Positions 1-10,110 of a stretch of DNA of 64,000 nucleotides are shown piece by piece (position 1 is the stretch's first letter; every line of letters starts with the position of its first letter). The stretch is from Delphinapterus leucas (lineage: Eukaryota; Chordata; Mammalia; Artiodactyla; Monodontidae): the NCBI RefSeq assembly GCF_002288925.2, contig NW_022098031.1:4066869-4130868 (forward strand), given 5' to 3'. The notes under the pieces were generated by a model. It had not been told where the DNA came from. It searched no databases and saw nothing but the letters and a program-made list of their open reading frames with translations. Position numbers and translations under genes: made by a program.

Positions 1-552
1 GTCCATCAACAGATGAATGGATAAAGAAGATATGGCACATATATACAATGGAATATTACTCAGCCATAAAAAGAAACAAAATTGAGTTATTTGTAGTGAG
101 GTGGATGGACCTAGAGTCTGTCATACATAGTGAAGTAAGTCAGAAAGTGAAAAACAAATACCGTATGCCAACACATATATATGGAATCTAGAAAAAACAA
201 ACAAAACTGGTTATGAAGAACCTAAGGGCAGGACAGGAATAAAGACACAGACTGAGAATGGACTCTAGGACACGGGGAGTGGGAAGGGTAAGCTGGGACG
301 AAGTGAGAGAGTGGCACGGACTTATATAAACTACCAAATGTAAAATAGCTAGCTAGTGGGAAGCAGCCGCACAGCACAGGGAGATCAGCTCCATGCTTTG
401 TGACCACCTAGAGGGGTGAGATAGGGAGGGTGTGAGGGAGACCCAAGAGGGAGGAGATATATGTATAGCTGATTCACTTTGTTATAAAGCAAAAACTAAT
501 CCACCACTGTAAAGCAGTTATACTCCAATAAAGATGTTAAAAAAATAAAAAG
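1..552 (+). mobile_element. LINE-1 3' end (ORF2 tail and 3' UTR), cut by the window edge
   Basis: The sequence matches, almost base for base, the 3' terminus of the full-length L1 elsewhere in this window (19050-19599). It shows the end of ORF2, a G-rich 3' UTR, and the terminal ATACTCCAATAAAGATGTT followed by an A-rich tail at about 538-552. It begins mid-element, so the 5' extent is unknown. The close match to the other copy suggests a fairly recent cetartiodactyl L1 subfamily. Confidence 0.93.
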
Positions 553-559
553 CCAAATG

Positions 560-968
560 GAAATTAGAAAACATTTTAGAATTGAAAAACATGAAAATGT
601 TATGTTTTAAAATCTATGGGATTCAGCTAAAGTAGTACTCAGAATGTTATCTACACTGTTAAATGCATAGACTAGAAACGACAAAGGACAGAAAATTAAT
701 TCTTTCAACACAGGTAATGGACAAAAAGGCACAAAAGAGAAGTTTTGGCCAAAAGAAAGGCCAAGAGAAGTACAAGAGATAATAAGAATATAATTTATTA
801 AAACTGGAAACAAAGAACTACCAGAGAATCACACACACAAAACCAAAAGTCAGTAGTTTTTGAAAAGCTAAGAAAACAGAAAAAAATTCCTGGCAAGTTT
901 GATCAGGGCACCAAAAAAAAGACACAAATATATTAGGAATAAAAAAAGGGATTCAGTATTCAGTAGAC
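560..968 (+). mobile_element. Older, decayed LINE-1 ORF2 fragment
   Basis: A-rich sequence directly after the younger L1 tail. Around 613-670 its translation resembles the central part of L1 ORF2, but it is full of stops and frameshifts. It probably was the target into which the younger L1 inserted. The family assignment rests on recognition only. Confidence 0.5.
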
Positions 969-984
969 TTTTTTTTTCTAACCA

Positions 985-1420
985 TATGTATTAGTTTTAA
1001 CCCTTTTTGGTCATAAAGGATCAAAAACCCAACATAAACTGACTTAAATAAATATTGAGTTTATTGGCTCATATTAAAGTCCAGAGATAGACATGGCTTT
1101 AGGTAAAGACTCATCAAGGGTTTAAATTATATTACCATGACCCAAATTCAACCCCATTTCTCTGTCTCTCAATTCTACTCTCCTCCATGTTAGTGTCATT
1201 ATTATCAAACACTCTCCTCTCATATGGCAACACAGCTAGACCCAGTAGCCTCATAACTATACTCAGGAGCAAAAGGGGAAGGACCCCTTCCCGTTGTCTC
1301 AGTAGATGTATTATTGCATTTTATTGGCTTTGATTGTCTCATGAGCCCATCCCTAATCCAGTAACTGTAGCCCAGGGAATGAGCTGCTCTGATTAGCTGA
1401 GCTGGAATCACATATCTCTA
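985..1420 (+). repeat. Dispersed repeat family, copy A (old mammalian element, unnamed)
   Basis: It contains the segment TTTATTGGCTCATAT (about 1059-1073) preceded by an 'AAACCCAACATAAACTGACTTAA' type stretch, a layout shared with copies near 26222, 38430 and 50565. Internal CTGTCTCTC and a late 'GATTAGCTGAGCTGG' block fit an interspersed repeat I recognise but cannot name with confidence. It is strongly diverged, so it is old. Confidence 0.6.
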
Positions 1421-3127
1421 CTGCAGTAGGCAGCATGATGGGTAGTACAGCAACCAAAATCAAGGTGCAGTTAGAGAAGCATGGTGAATGGCTGTGCTGG
1501 GGTAAAAAAAAAAAAAAAAATAATACCGGATGTGAACTATACCACAACTTCATGTGGTATTTTAAATGGGACTCCAACCCTATGAGCTCACCAAGATGAA
1601 TTAATTGCCAAATATCCCTTCATATAACAAAAAATTTAATCTGTTGCCTGCAGTGATTCAATACTATCCAATGCACCTGAATGCTACGGGCCATTCGCCA
1701 GAATTGACTATTCAGATTTGGGCACATTTGGTACCGATTTGTTCTTTTTGACAGATATTAGCCAACAGATTCAACAACTTCTTGGCATCCATTCCTAAAT
1801 CACTTGGCTCCTTTCAGGTAGGTTTTTATCAACTGAGTATCTTGCCTTAAAAATACCCCAATGCTCTGTATAAAGCTTGTTCTTTATTCTTTTATTTAAG
1901 AAATATTTATTGAGTGCTGACTAGGCATTTCATTTTACTGCAAGGGAAACAAGAGCAAACAACAAAGACTCGTATCCCTGCCCTCATGGAGTTGACAGTA
2001 GTGAGCCTAAGAGTAGAATAAAATTTCAACTACTACACTGAAGTATAATGGTTCAAGAGCGTGAGTTAATTTTATATCCTTTTTAAAGGATTTTGCACTG
2101 CAGATTTCACAGGCCATTAATTTGGCCAAGCAAGGAGAATATTTTGCTCTTGTGGAAATGTTCTCTGGGCACTGGGGAATGTATCACTAGCGTTTAGAAG
2201 GGGCTTTAAGGTGAAAGGACAAGAGAAACTGGAACAATTTGTCCAGCCTGTCATCTAGACCCCATTCCCTGCCCAACTACAACCTGGCAGACTTTTAAGG
2301 GTCGGGGGTTTGGAGGAAGGGAGCAGAGTGTAACAAAAGAAAGGAGCAGAAGCATAAAAAGAGGAAGAGAAAATTAGGAAAGAGTTGGGGGGGGGGGGGA
2401 GAAGAATAATGATACAGGTTGAGTTGTGCCTTCCAGAGCACAAATAAATATTTGTCCCTTAATTGTTGCCAGCACTTATTTACAGTTCTGGGAAAGATGC
2501 CTTCTCTGAATGATTCACTGACTTTATTTCAAGTGATCTTCAAAACTTTGAACAAAACCACTATTGACTGAAAACCCAGAAAACTAATTTTATACCATCC
2601 TGACTTAATTATGGCAAAGAATAACTGATTTGATATAAAATTTCATGTTATATTCATGTCCTACCTCTTAGTTAAAACAGTTCAGTTTAGATTTCACTTA
2701 CATACTTGGCTAACAAGAAAATGATATTTGATTGGAAAACAAAGAAAATCAAAATGCAGATTTGAATGGGTGGAAACTATGCATTTTCAAACAACGAGAA
2801 TAATTATGTATACAACATCATAAGCTAGTTTTCAACGAATGTAGGCAGGGATTGATGTAAAGTATTTCTATGAGTAAACAAAAGACCTCTTTCGAATAAA
2901 GACAATAGCATATGTAATTTACATTTATTGCTGAATAAAAATGTATTTCAGAAAGGATTTTTAACCAAGAAATTAAAGAGTATCATACCAATGTTAGGAG
3001 TAAAGTTTGAACAGCTTACCAAATAAAAAAAGTTAGAAAGTTCTATTTGAAAGCCAGGAGAAAGAACTAGGAAAACTGGTTAAGTCTGTGGTACCCAGCT
3101 GGACAGCTTTCCATATGCAAGGCTCTG
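1421..3127. other. Intergenic, no gene seen; L2-like relic and homopolymers
   Basis: No coding signal was found. An A run lies at 1504-1520 and a 13-base G run at 2387-2399. The part at about 1895-2010 ('AATATTTATTGAGTGCTGACTAGGCA ... CCCTGCCCTCATGGAG') resembles an L2-type relic. The rest is unremarkable AT-rich sequence. Confidence 0.6.
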
Positions 3128-3427
3128 TTGCCTCTGGAAATCAAAGAGCAAGTCACTCTTTTGCAGAAAATCTGCCAATGTTTCCCTGTAAACACCAAAG
3201 TTCTGATAGTATCTTTTTTGTTCCTACTCGATTTGACCTTGCTTCTCTACCTCATCTCCTATAATTCTGTCCTTGACCACTGCCCTCCAGCTGTGCTGGT
3301 TCCGAGCTGCTTCCAAACCACAGTCAGGCCTATATCACCCCAGGGCTTTTGTATTTGTCCTTGCCTTTGATTAGAACCCTCTTCTCTCAAGTTTCTACAT
3401 GGTTCCCTCTGTCCTTCAAGTCTGTTC
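3128..3427 (+). mobile_element. L2 LINE 3' region, left part (split by SINEs)
   Basis: Pyrimidine-rich sequence with the recognisable L2 order: a CCCAGGGCTTTTGTATTTGTCC block (about 3339-3360), a CCCTCTGTCCTTCAAG block and 'TTCAAATGAGGC'. It continues at 3837 after two SINE insertions. A short open frame here is part of the repeat and not a gene. Confidence 0.75.
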
Positions 3428-3443
3428 AAATGAGGCTATTCCT

Positions 3444-3556
3444 TTTTTTGGCCTTTTTTTGGGGGGAATCTTAGTTCCCTGACCTGGGATCGAACCTGTG
3501 CTCCCTGCTTTGGAAGAGCAGAGTCTTAATCACTGGACTGCCAGGCAAGGCCCCTT
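3444..3556 (-). mobile_element. CHR-type tRNA-derived SINE (short form)
   Basis: Read on the minus strand it shows the SINE head 'CCTGGCAGTCCAGTGATTAAGAC', a B-box-like GGTTCGATCCC, and a short A-rich tail that appears as T runs at 3444-3462. It is flanked by an imperfect 16-bp target-site duplication at 3428-3443 and 3557-3572 (two differences), which marks a retrotransposition event into the L2. Confidence 0.88.
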
Positions 3557-3599
3557 AAGTGAGGCGATTCCTAACACCCGATTTAAAATTACAGACATC

Positions 3600-3606
3600 A
3601 AAAAAG

Positions 3607-3639
<33 letters not shown>

Positions 3640-3836
3640 TTCCCTGGTGGCGCAGTGGTTTAGAGTCCGCCTGCCGATGCAGGGGACACGGGTTCGTGCC
3701 CCGGTCCGGGAAGATCCCACATGCTGCGGAGCGGCTGGGCCCGTGAGCCATGGCCACTGAGCCTGCGCGTCCGGAGCCTGTGCTCCGCAACGGGAGAGGC
3801 TGCAACAGTGAGAGGCCCGCGTACCGCAAAAAAAAA
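3600..3836 (+). mobile_element. CHR-type SINE with a long A run ahead of its head
   Basis: The SINE proper is 3637-3829: head GGCTTCCCTGGTGGCGCAGTG (A box), B box GGGTTCGTGCCCCGG, CpG-rich body, then an A tail. Target-site duplications AAAATTACAGAC(A/C)TC lie at 3585-3599 and 3837-3851. Unusually, an A-rich stretch (3600-3636, one G) sits between the left duplication and the SINE head. An open frame crosses this element but belongs to the repeat. Confidence 0.92.
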
Positions 3837-4012
3837 AAAATTACAGACCTCCTCCCACATTCACAACTTCCTCCCCTGCTTGCTTTCTCTCCATAACACT
3901 CTTCATATGAGCACCGCCAAGGCACAAACTTGGGTGTTTGGTTTCCCATTATTCTGTGCCTGGCACAGAGTAAGCGCTCAATGAATATTTGTTGAATGAA
4001 TAAATGTTGGTA
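3837..4012 (+). mobile_element. L2 LINE 3' end, right part
   Basis: Continuation of the L2 after the two SINEs. It shows the classic 3' terminus 'TGCCTGGCACAGAGTAAGCGCTCAATGAATATTTGTTGAATGAATAAAT' (from about 3957). Confidence 0.88.
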
Positions 4013-4609
4013 TCTGAAAATGGAGCTACCATCATGGTTAGAGGTCTAGTTAACCATGGGGTGAGTAAAATTAGCCTAATCAAAAAAATCACATCTTCAA
4101 GCAGTGTACTAACTGTTAGAATCTCGGTTCTCTTGAAAGCAGAGCCTGAGACGAAGGCAGCCATGAAGATATTTTATTTGCCAAGTGATACCAGGCATCA
4201 GGAATGAGGGACGAAGGGGGTGAAATAAGTAAGAGTTCGTGAAATGGCAACAGAGGAAGGTCAATACACAGGGTTAATTGATAAAGGCGGGGTGATAGCC
4301 TCAAAGCAAGCAGTGTTAGCACACAGGCAAGGGGAAGTGGCATCCAAGACTGAGGCCCATAAACCTTGCAGAGGCAGTTCTGAGGAGAGTGGGGGCAGGT
4401 TGATGTGGGACAGGGTCACAAAGCCAGGCAGGGCAGTGGAGACTGTTGAGTTCTAACTTTGTAATCTCTGATTTCAGGGTTGGAGCAGCTGTTCAGAAAG
4501 GCCTAATCATCAGGGCTGTCCTCGTGGGCATGTCATCGGTGCCTTTACACAGGGCTGCACTTGGTTTAATGCTATGTTCTGCTGTCTTAAAATTCTTAAT
4601 ATTTGATCT
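4013..4609. other. Intergenic, probable repeat relic, no gene
   Basis: Around 4120-4230 the sequence ('GAAAGCAGAGCCTGAGACGAAGGCAG ... ATTTTATTTGCC') resembles a dispersed mammalian repeat end, not named here. Nothing with coding character was found. Confidence 0.45.
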
Positions 4610-4999
4610 GTGAACTTGTGTTCTGTAGAAAAGTCTGATGAGAAAATGGAGCGTGGGCATGAGCAGAGGAGAAACCTGCAAGCGGTCACGGTCCAGCAGC
4701 AGCCCCTGCACACAAGAGCTCAGATGCATGGCCATGGTTGGCAGCAGGCATGCAGAGCAGTCTCAGGGCAGTCCTGGGGGGCCACAGGGCCTGAGGAAGT
4801 GGCTGGGCGGGCACCTGGGCCTAGACTGACAATGCAACAGCTACAGCAGCTGCAGCAAAAGTGGCAGCAGCAATGTCAACAGCCACAGGAGAGAGAAGAG
4901 GCTTTGGATGTGAGACAGGCTGGGACCTGGGACCCTTTGCTGCAGGGCTTGTACCTGGACAAACGTCTCCTCCAGCAACAAAATACAAAGAAACTCTAA
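4610..4999 (+). other. Unexplained glutamine-rich open frame (129 codons)
   Basis: An uninterrupted ATG-to-TAA frame encodes 129 residues. Its middle is rich in glutamine (about residues 77-93, with CAG/CAA triplets at about 4834-4890), followed by a charged segment and a C-terminus rich in Gln, Asn and Lys. There is no recognisable domain, no CpG island and no splice-site logic. It ends about 10-15 bases before an LTR-like block. It could be part of an endogenous retroelement or other dispersed repeat, or a chance open frame in CAG-rich DNA. I do not call it a gene. Confidence 0.3.
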
Positions 5000-5009
5000 G
5001 GGACTAAAA

Positions 5010-5418
5010 CGAACTGTGTGCATGCACAGTTGGGGCAAATTATGGACAAAAGGTTACAAGAAGACCAAAATTCCCAACTGCCACTTCTGAAGAGCCAGGA
5101 GCAAAAACAGGGTGTTGGGAGCAAAAGCAGGATACTGCGCATGCCCCCGGCACACACCACCACCTAAGGGGTGGGCAAACCACCTAAGCTAACCCTCCTC
5201 CGGCCAAATCCTGGACCCGCCCCTACCCTCACCCCATATAAGGAACCAGCTTGCCCCCCTCCACCCCCCTCAGGGAGCGAACGAGCAAGGGAACCTACTG
5301 TTTGTTCTCTCTCCCTCCTACTGCAGCAGGGGCCCCAAGAAAGCCTTACCTGAATTTCTTGTCTGGCACCTTAGAAATTTCTGTTGATTAAGGAGGCCAA
5401 GAACCCTAGTCGGTAACA
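5010..5418 (+). mobile_element. Probable solo LTR of an endogenous retrovirus (ERV1-like)
   Basis: The layout is that of an LTR: a GC- and C-rich U3 with a TATA motif ATATAAGG at 5236-5243, then 'TTGTTCTCTCTCCC' and 'GAATTTCTTGTCTGGCACC', and a terminal segment 'AGGAGGCCAAGAACCCTAGTCGGTAACA' ending at about 5418. The left edge and target-site duplication could not be fixed. No retroviral protein frames flank it, so it is likely a solo LTR. Confidence 0.6.
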
Positions 5419-5989
5419 GATGGAGGGAGCACCAGGCCCTGCAATGGAGGCCAGCTTGCCCATCTGTCCCAGAGCCCATCCTTGCCATATCTGCACAAAT
5501 ATTAACTCTCCCTCTAGCTGGGGCACTGAGATCATAATTGCCTGCCCTCAGGTGGTAAATTTTGTGGGTAAATTATTACAAAGTAAAAAAGTGTACACAT
5601 GTACAGGGAAATAAAGCATATCAGGGAATTAGAATTCTTCAAAGAGTTTAGAAACTCTGGTTTGAAAACTGCAGTACTGCAAAGCAAATATCTACAGGCT
5701 TAGAAATGTAAATAAAATTTAAAAATTGTCACATTCAATGAGAAAGATCACTATTTTTTTATCAAGCTTTTGCTGAACCAAATATTAACAAGGAAAACAA
5801 TTTTTAAATTATATTTTGTTTTTGTAATCGAAGATACACCACAGAATTAATAAATGTTTTCAATGATACACAGATCATTAAGCCTCTTTTGGTTTCTTGG
5901 ATGACCTCTACAAGTTATAGGAAATCCCAGAGGAAAACTTAAAATGTCATTGTATAAATTTACATTTAACACTAAATTCAGAATTATAC
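5419..5989. other. AT-rich intergenic stretch, probable 5' part of hAT relic
   Basis: No gene. From about 5700 the base composition matches the hAT relic downstream, so part of this stretch may be the same transposon. I could not find a convincing left terminal inverted repeat. Confidence 0.35.
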
Positions 5990-6310
5990 AAAACTGATTT
6001 GTATAAAGTTAAATTTTTGAGAAATTGCTCTAAAGATTTTTCTTTTTTAGAAAAATTAGTACATCAGCCCCACATGTACTAAAATTTATATCAAGGTAAC
6101 TTATCAGAAACTTATCCCACTGTTGTCACTTTCTATAAAATACTCTTAACGGCTCCAGTTGCATCAGCAGAAAGATCCTTCTCAAAATTACAAATAAAAA
6201 TTATTTACAATCTTGCGTTTGGCAAGAGTGACTAACATCACTTTAAAATACATTGATGTAAAAGTATAAATTTTGGTGATCTAATAAATGAATTTGCAGA
6301 ATACTATGAC
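5990..6310 (+). pseudogene. Decayed hAT transposase C-terminal (dimerisation) region
   Basis: In the frame beginning at 6131 the sequence encodes FYKILLTAPVASAERSFSKL, ending at about 6190. This is the hallmark 'P-V-(T)-x-x-SAERSFSKL' block of the hAT-family C-terminal dimerisation domain. One base later in phase the +1 frame gives a 'KNYLQSC..QE' type continuation, then a stop. At 6260-6292 the original frame resumes with SINFGDLINEFAE, matching the 'DF(D)(D)LINEFA' end of the domain. Upstream at about 5993-6030 'DLYKVKFLR' fits the preceding helix. Several stops and at least two frameshifts show it is dead. It could be a DNA transposon remnant or a pseudogene of a domesticated hAT gene. Confidence 0.82.
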
Positions 6311-6514
6311 AGAAAAATTGTATGATCAATCAAGATATCACATTAATAAAGTATTATTTTAGTATGTAAAATTATGACACCAAAAGATATTTTTTGCAAT
6401 TTATAATTTTATGCCGTTACTCATGTATCACTATTACCCCTATTATGTTTTATAAATAATAAAATCCTTTGAAAGAAAACGTTATATTTTAGTATCTTTA
6501 ATGGCACTTCCCCA
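6311..6514. other. AT-rich tail of the hAT relic
   Basis: No coding signal. It lies between the transposase relic and a SINE. It is probably the transposon's 3' untranslated part. Confidence 0.4.
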
Positions 6515-6645
6515 CCCATTTTTTTTTGGCTGCACCATGCGTCTTGTGGGATTTTATTGATAGTTCCCTGACCAGGTATCAAACCCTGGGCCTTGGTAGT
6601 GAGAACGCAGAGTCCTAACCGCTGGACCTCCAGGGAATTCCCACT
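6515..6645 (-). mobile_element. CHR-type SINE (short form)
   Basis: On the minus strand it reads 'GGGAATTCCCTGGAGGTCCAGCGGTTAGGAC', a decayed B box (GGTTTGATACC), then 'GGGAACTATCAATAAAATCCCACAAG' and an A tail seen as a T run at 6521-6529. It separates the hAT-like terminus (6650-6726) from the rest of that element. Confidence 0.85.
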
Positions 6646-6649
6646 TCTT

Positions 6650-6726
6650 CTATTTTTTGAGCAAAGGGTCCCACATTTTCATTTTGCACAGGACTCCTCA
6701 AATAATGCAGCTGGCCCGCCCTGATA
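6650..6726 (+). mobile_element. Possible terminal end of a hAT (Tip100-like) transposon
   Basis: The stretch 'CACAGGACTCCTCAAATAATGCAGCTGGCCCGCCCTG' ends in a GGCC...CCCTG terminus like those of mammalian Tip100-type hAT elements ('...GCCGGCCCTG'). It lies about 400 bases downstream of the transposase relic, so it may be the right end of the same element. The left partner was not found. Confidence 0.4.
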
Positions 6727-8498
6727 ATAGTCATTTGAGGCTTCACCATTTGAACCTGAACATTAATTTGAAACAAAAGGAGATCCTTTCACTATGAAGA
6801 AAATTAAAAGTATGGCGTGTAGACAGAGACTAGCATCTGGCAGTGGTCCTTTCTGATTATCTTTCCCATAGGAGAAGATGACTAACTGATGAGAAGGGGG
6901 GAGGAAAGAAAGTCTTTCGTTGAATATGCATCTTATGAAGCCAAACTCAACACCTTGAAGAAGAAACAGAACTGGTAGTTGAATTCAAGAATGCACGTGG
7001 AAAAACACGAGTCCCTACCTAAAAACACATTGTTATATTGGCAAAACTAGAGTTAAATTCATAAAACAAAACAAAATCAGATGAAATGGCATACTTGAGA
7101 GTTAAATTAAATATCAACATAAACCAAGAGGCAGAATATATATCATAGTAATGAGGACTCTGATGAGAGAGTAGCCAATGTTTTAAATCAAAAAGGAGCT
7201 CCTAAGTCCTAAGATTCAAGGAAATTTTCCATATGGCTCAAGATGGAAAGGAGCTGGTAGCTGGCACAGAAGGAATACAGACTGTTATTTTCCTCAAATA
7301 TTAAAATGCTAGCTGGTTGGCCATAATCATCACTCTTTTGTTATGTCAACATGCAGAAAGTTGGTTGATAGACAAAGTGGGACTTTGTTAGGGTTCTTGG
7401 TCTGCCACTAATTATCTACATGACACAGGGCAAATGTAGCCTCTCTTTTTCCTAATCTGAAAACTGGAGGAATTGTAGATAAGACAATCTTCCCACTCAT
7501 AGGATTATAGAGATCATATATGTGAAAGTGATTTTGAAAAATAAAAAGTAGTAGTCAAAGCCTTAAATTACACATTCCAGCAGTTAGAAGAGCTGTTTTA
7601 TGTCAAAAAACAAAACAAAAAAAACCCAATGGTTTTCCTATGATTTAAGAAAGACTGTAATTTCAGTGAAGTGAACATCAGTAGTATTATCTCCTTAAGC
7701 ATTCCTGAAAAAGTATCTATCAAATGCTGAATAGCAAAGATACCAATAATTACTGAGTTGTCCTCCTCAAATCTCTCCTAAACTGAACACGGTCATGATA
7801 AACAGCTAACATAGAAGTAGCTGACCAATGGAAAACTGCAGTGGTAAACAAACTCTGGATTAGAGTCCAAAATAAATACCAAATCTTTTAAAAATAGCTG
7901 CATGATTTCGTAAACACTAAAATACAAACACACAAAACTCTTCAAGTTATTTGGGTAAATTGTGATAAACATGATAAAAATATCCTGAATTTTAAAATCA
8001 GACATGAACTTTCCCAACTTCTGTCTTCAGTCTTTAGCAAAGTTTCCCTCTAGAGAGTCTATAGAATCTAAATGGAACTGTTTCTGCGACACAGTTATGT
8101 AGCCTTGTATGTATTTCTATATCTTCAAAGATTCAGTTTAACCATTTGTAAAATAGGATAATAATTTCTCCTCTGCCCACTGCATGGTGCTTTAAAAGGG
8201 TGAAATGTCTTGAAAATGATGAGAATGTTTACAGGGAGACATATTTCTACCAGTTTTCACTATGATCCAAGGCTCTGGAATTTTATCTGGAAAAAGCCAG
8301 AGGTGGTGAGTAGGGAGGAATCTAAAGAATCCTTCATTTAAGGCCACAATCAAAAATAAAAGGACAGAATCCTCTTTAGTGGACTTTGTTAGAAATGATG
8401 CAAAAAGGAACTAAAATTAATGAACCAGTAATCTCTAAGCAACCAACTCCTGGTTAGCAGGAATCTCTGTCTAGCCAAAAATTAAGTGTTATATTGCA
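6727..8498. other. Intergenic with MIR relics, no gene
   Basis: Two + strand MIR-like relics are visible. One is at about 7390-7545 ('GGTCTGCCACTAATTATCTACATGACACAGGGCAAATGTAGCCTCTC', then 'ATCTGAAAACTGGAGG'). The other is at about 8125-8215 ('AACCATTTGTAAAATAGGATAATAATT'). Nothing else is recognisable. Confidence 0.6.
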
Positions 8499-8753
8499 GG
8501 GGGGAGGGAGGGATAAATTAGGAGTTTGGGATTAACAGAGACACACTACTATTTTATAAAATAGATAAACAACAAGGACATACTGTATAGCACAGGGAAC
8601 TATATTCAAAATTTTGTTATAACCTATAATGGAAAAGAATCTGAAGAGTATATATATATAAAAAACTGAATCACTTTGCTATACACCTGAAACTTACAAC
8701 ATTGTAAGTCAACTATATTTCAATTTTAAAACTATATATTTAAAAAATGAACA
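8499..8753 (+). mobile_element. Short 5'-truncated LINE-1 (3' UTR only)
   Basis: It matches the L1 3' UTR type also seen at 24017-24276 ('GGGATAAATTAGGAGTTTGG', 'AACAAGGACATACTGTATAGCACAGGGAACT', 'TGAATCACTTTGCTATACACCTGAAAC'). It is flanked by a 15-bp duplication AAGT(G/A)TTATATTGCA at 8484-8498 and 8754-8768, one difference, so both ends are well fixed. Confidence 0.92.
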
Positions 8754-8768
8754 AAGTATTATATTGCA

Positions 8769-9998
8769 TACATGAAACAGATTGATAGCAAATATATTGG
8801 AATATATTTATTCAAATAAAATGTTTTCTCCCTCAAAATAGCCACACTTATTTTTTTCAAAATAGACAACTCTCCCTTTCCCCAGTTCAAAACATTTTTA
8901 GATTTCTTTCACATTTTATTTGTAAACCCAAATGGTATTATCCAGAATTGGCACCCCCCCCCAAAGAGTTTTGGTTCCTGCCAAAAACCAAATGTGTCAT
9001 TAAAGCCTGACATTTTCCTATCATTGGGGTTATTCAAAAGCAAGGGCCATAGGTCTTCAATCACAGGTTATCACAAAAGTCAGCTTTCAAACAGCTTTAG
9101 CAAAGGCAGCTTCAGTGTTAATACTTGTATAACTTTACCTATAGTTGTACAGTTAACTTCCTTGAAAGGACTGAGCGAGTTCTGGTTTTGTTCTATTGTT
9201 AATCGGTCACGTTACATCATAATAACACTTCATGCATTTGCATCTGTGTGCTCAAGTGTGCTGATATGTATCTGTATGCTTGTGTCTGTCAATCACAGCA
9301 GGCATTCTTTAGTATCATTGAGACTGCTGACTTTTTACCTGGAGCAGTTCATAAAAATTTGACCCTCTAACCAATGCTTTATTAGAGTGAAAAACTAGTT
9401 TGACATACTGGTAATTACTCTTTATCTCATTGCCCTGTTTTCATTTTCATCATACCACTGATTACTTATCTCAAATTAACCATATTTGTTTCTCAAATTA
9501 TATTATTTGTTGCTTTTTCTCCCTGTTAGACTCTAAGCCCCACTTGAGTAGGGTCTTCTGGGTCCTGTTCAGCTCCAAAGCCTGGAATGTAATAATTGTT
9601 AATAAATATTTGGGGAGGGAGGGTTCCCAGGTCTGGGCTGAGATTTTATTCACTTCTCTGTGAAGGGCCTTGGCTGGTGGTTCAGTCTACACAATCAAAA
9701 ACAGGTGAGGGAGCCAAGGATCTTGTAGGCATCCTTGCCAAAGATCTGCTCTTTCCTACCCAAACCCCTCCATCCCCACCTGATCATCTATGTCATTTCC
9801 TACACGACTCACATCTGCATACTTTGATAAATGTTCCCAATCTTAAAGTACTTTGCAAATACAACTTTAAGCCAAAGATTCCAGCCATTGTCGTTGCCCT
9901 TTCTGCACAGAAATTATGGAGCTGCCAAGGAAACACAAAGTTTTTGGTGTTTTATTTTGGGGCAGGTGCTACACTATCAGCCTGGCTCTGGCTCCTGC
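8769..9998. other. Intergenic, L2 3' end near 9520-9625
   Basis: No gene. At about 9520-9625 the sequence 'TTAGACTCTAAGCCCCACTTGAGTAGGGTC...AATAAATATTTGG' is the 3' end of an L2 on the + strand. Open frames in this interval show no domain or codon pattern. Confidence 0.6.
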
Positions 9999-10074
9999 AG
10001 AGAGAGAGAGAGAGACAGAGAGAGAGACAGAGAGAGAGACAGAGAGAGAGACAGAGAGACAGAGAGAGAGAGAG

Positions 10075-10107
<33 letters not shown>
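9999..10107 (+). repeat. Compound microsatellite (GA)n / (GACAGAGA)n / (GT)n
   Basis: About 82 bases of GA repeats with regularly spaced GACAGA variants are followed directly by about 14 GT units (10080-10107). A C/T-rich stretch follows to about 10203. All open frames here (Arg-Glu, Leu-Ser, Val-Cys or Thr-His repeats) are artefacts of the repeat. Confidence 0.97.

Positions 10108-10110
<3 letters not shown>

Noticed and set aside
3530..3949. 139-codon minus-strand frame
   Set aside because: It is the antisense of a SINE with its A tails read as polyphenylalanine. Similar frames recur at the other SINE copies (20030-20461, 31166-31600).
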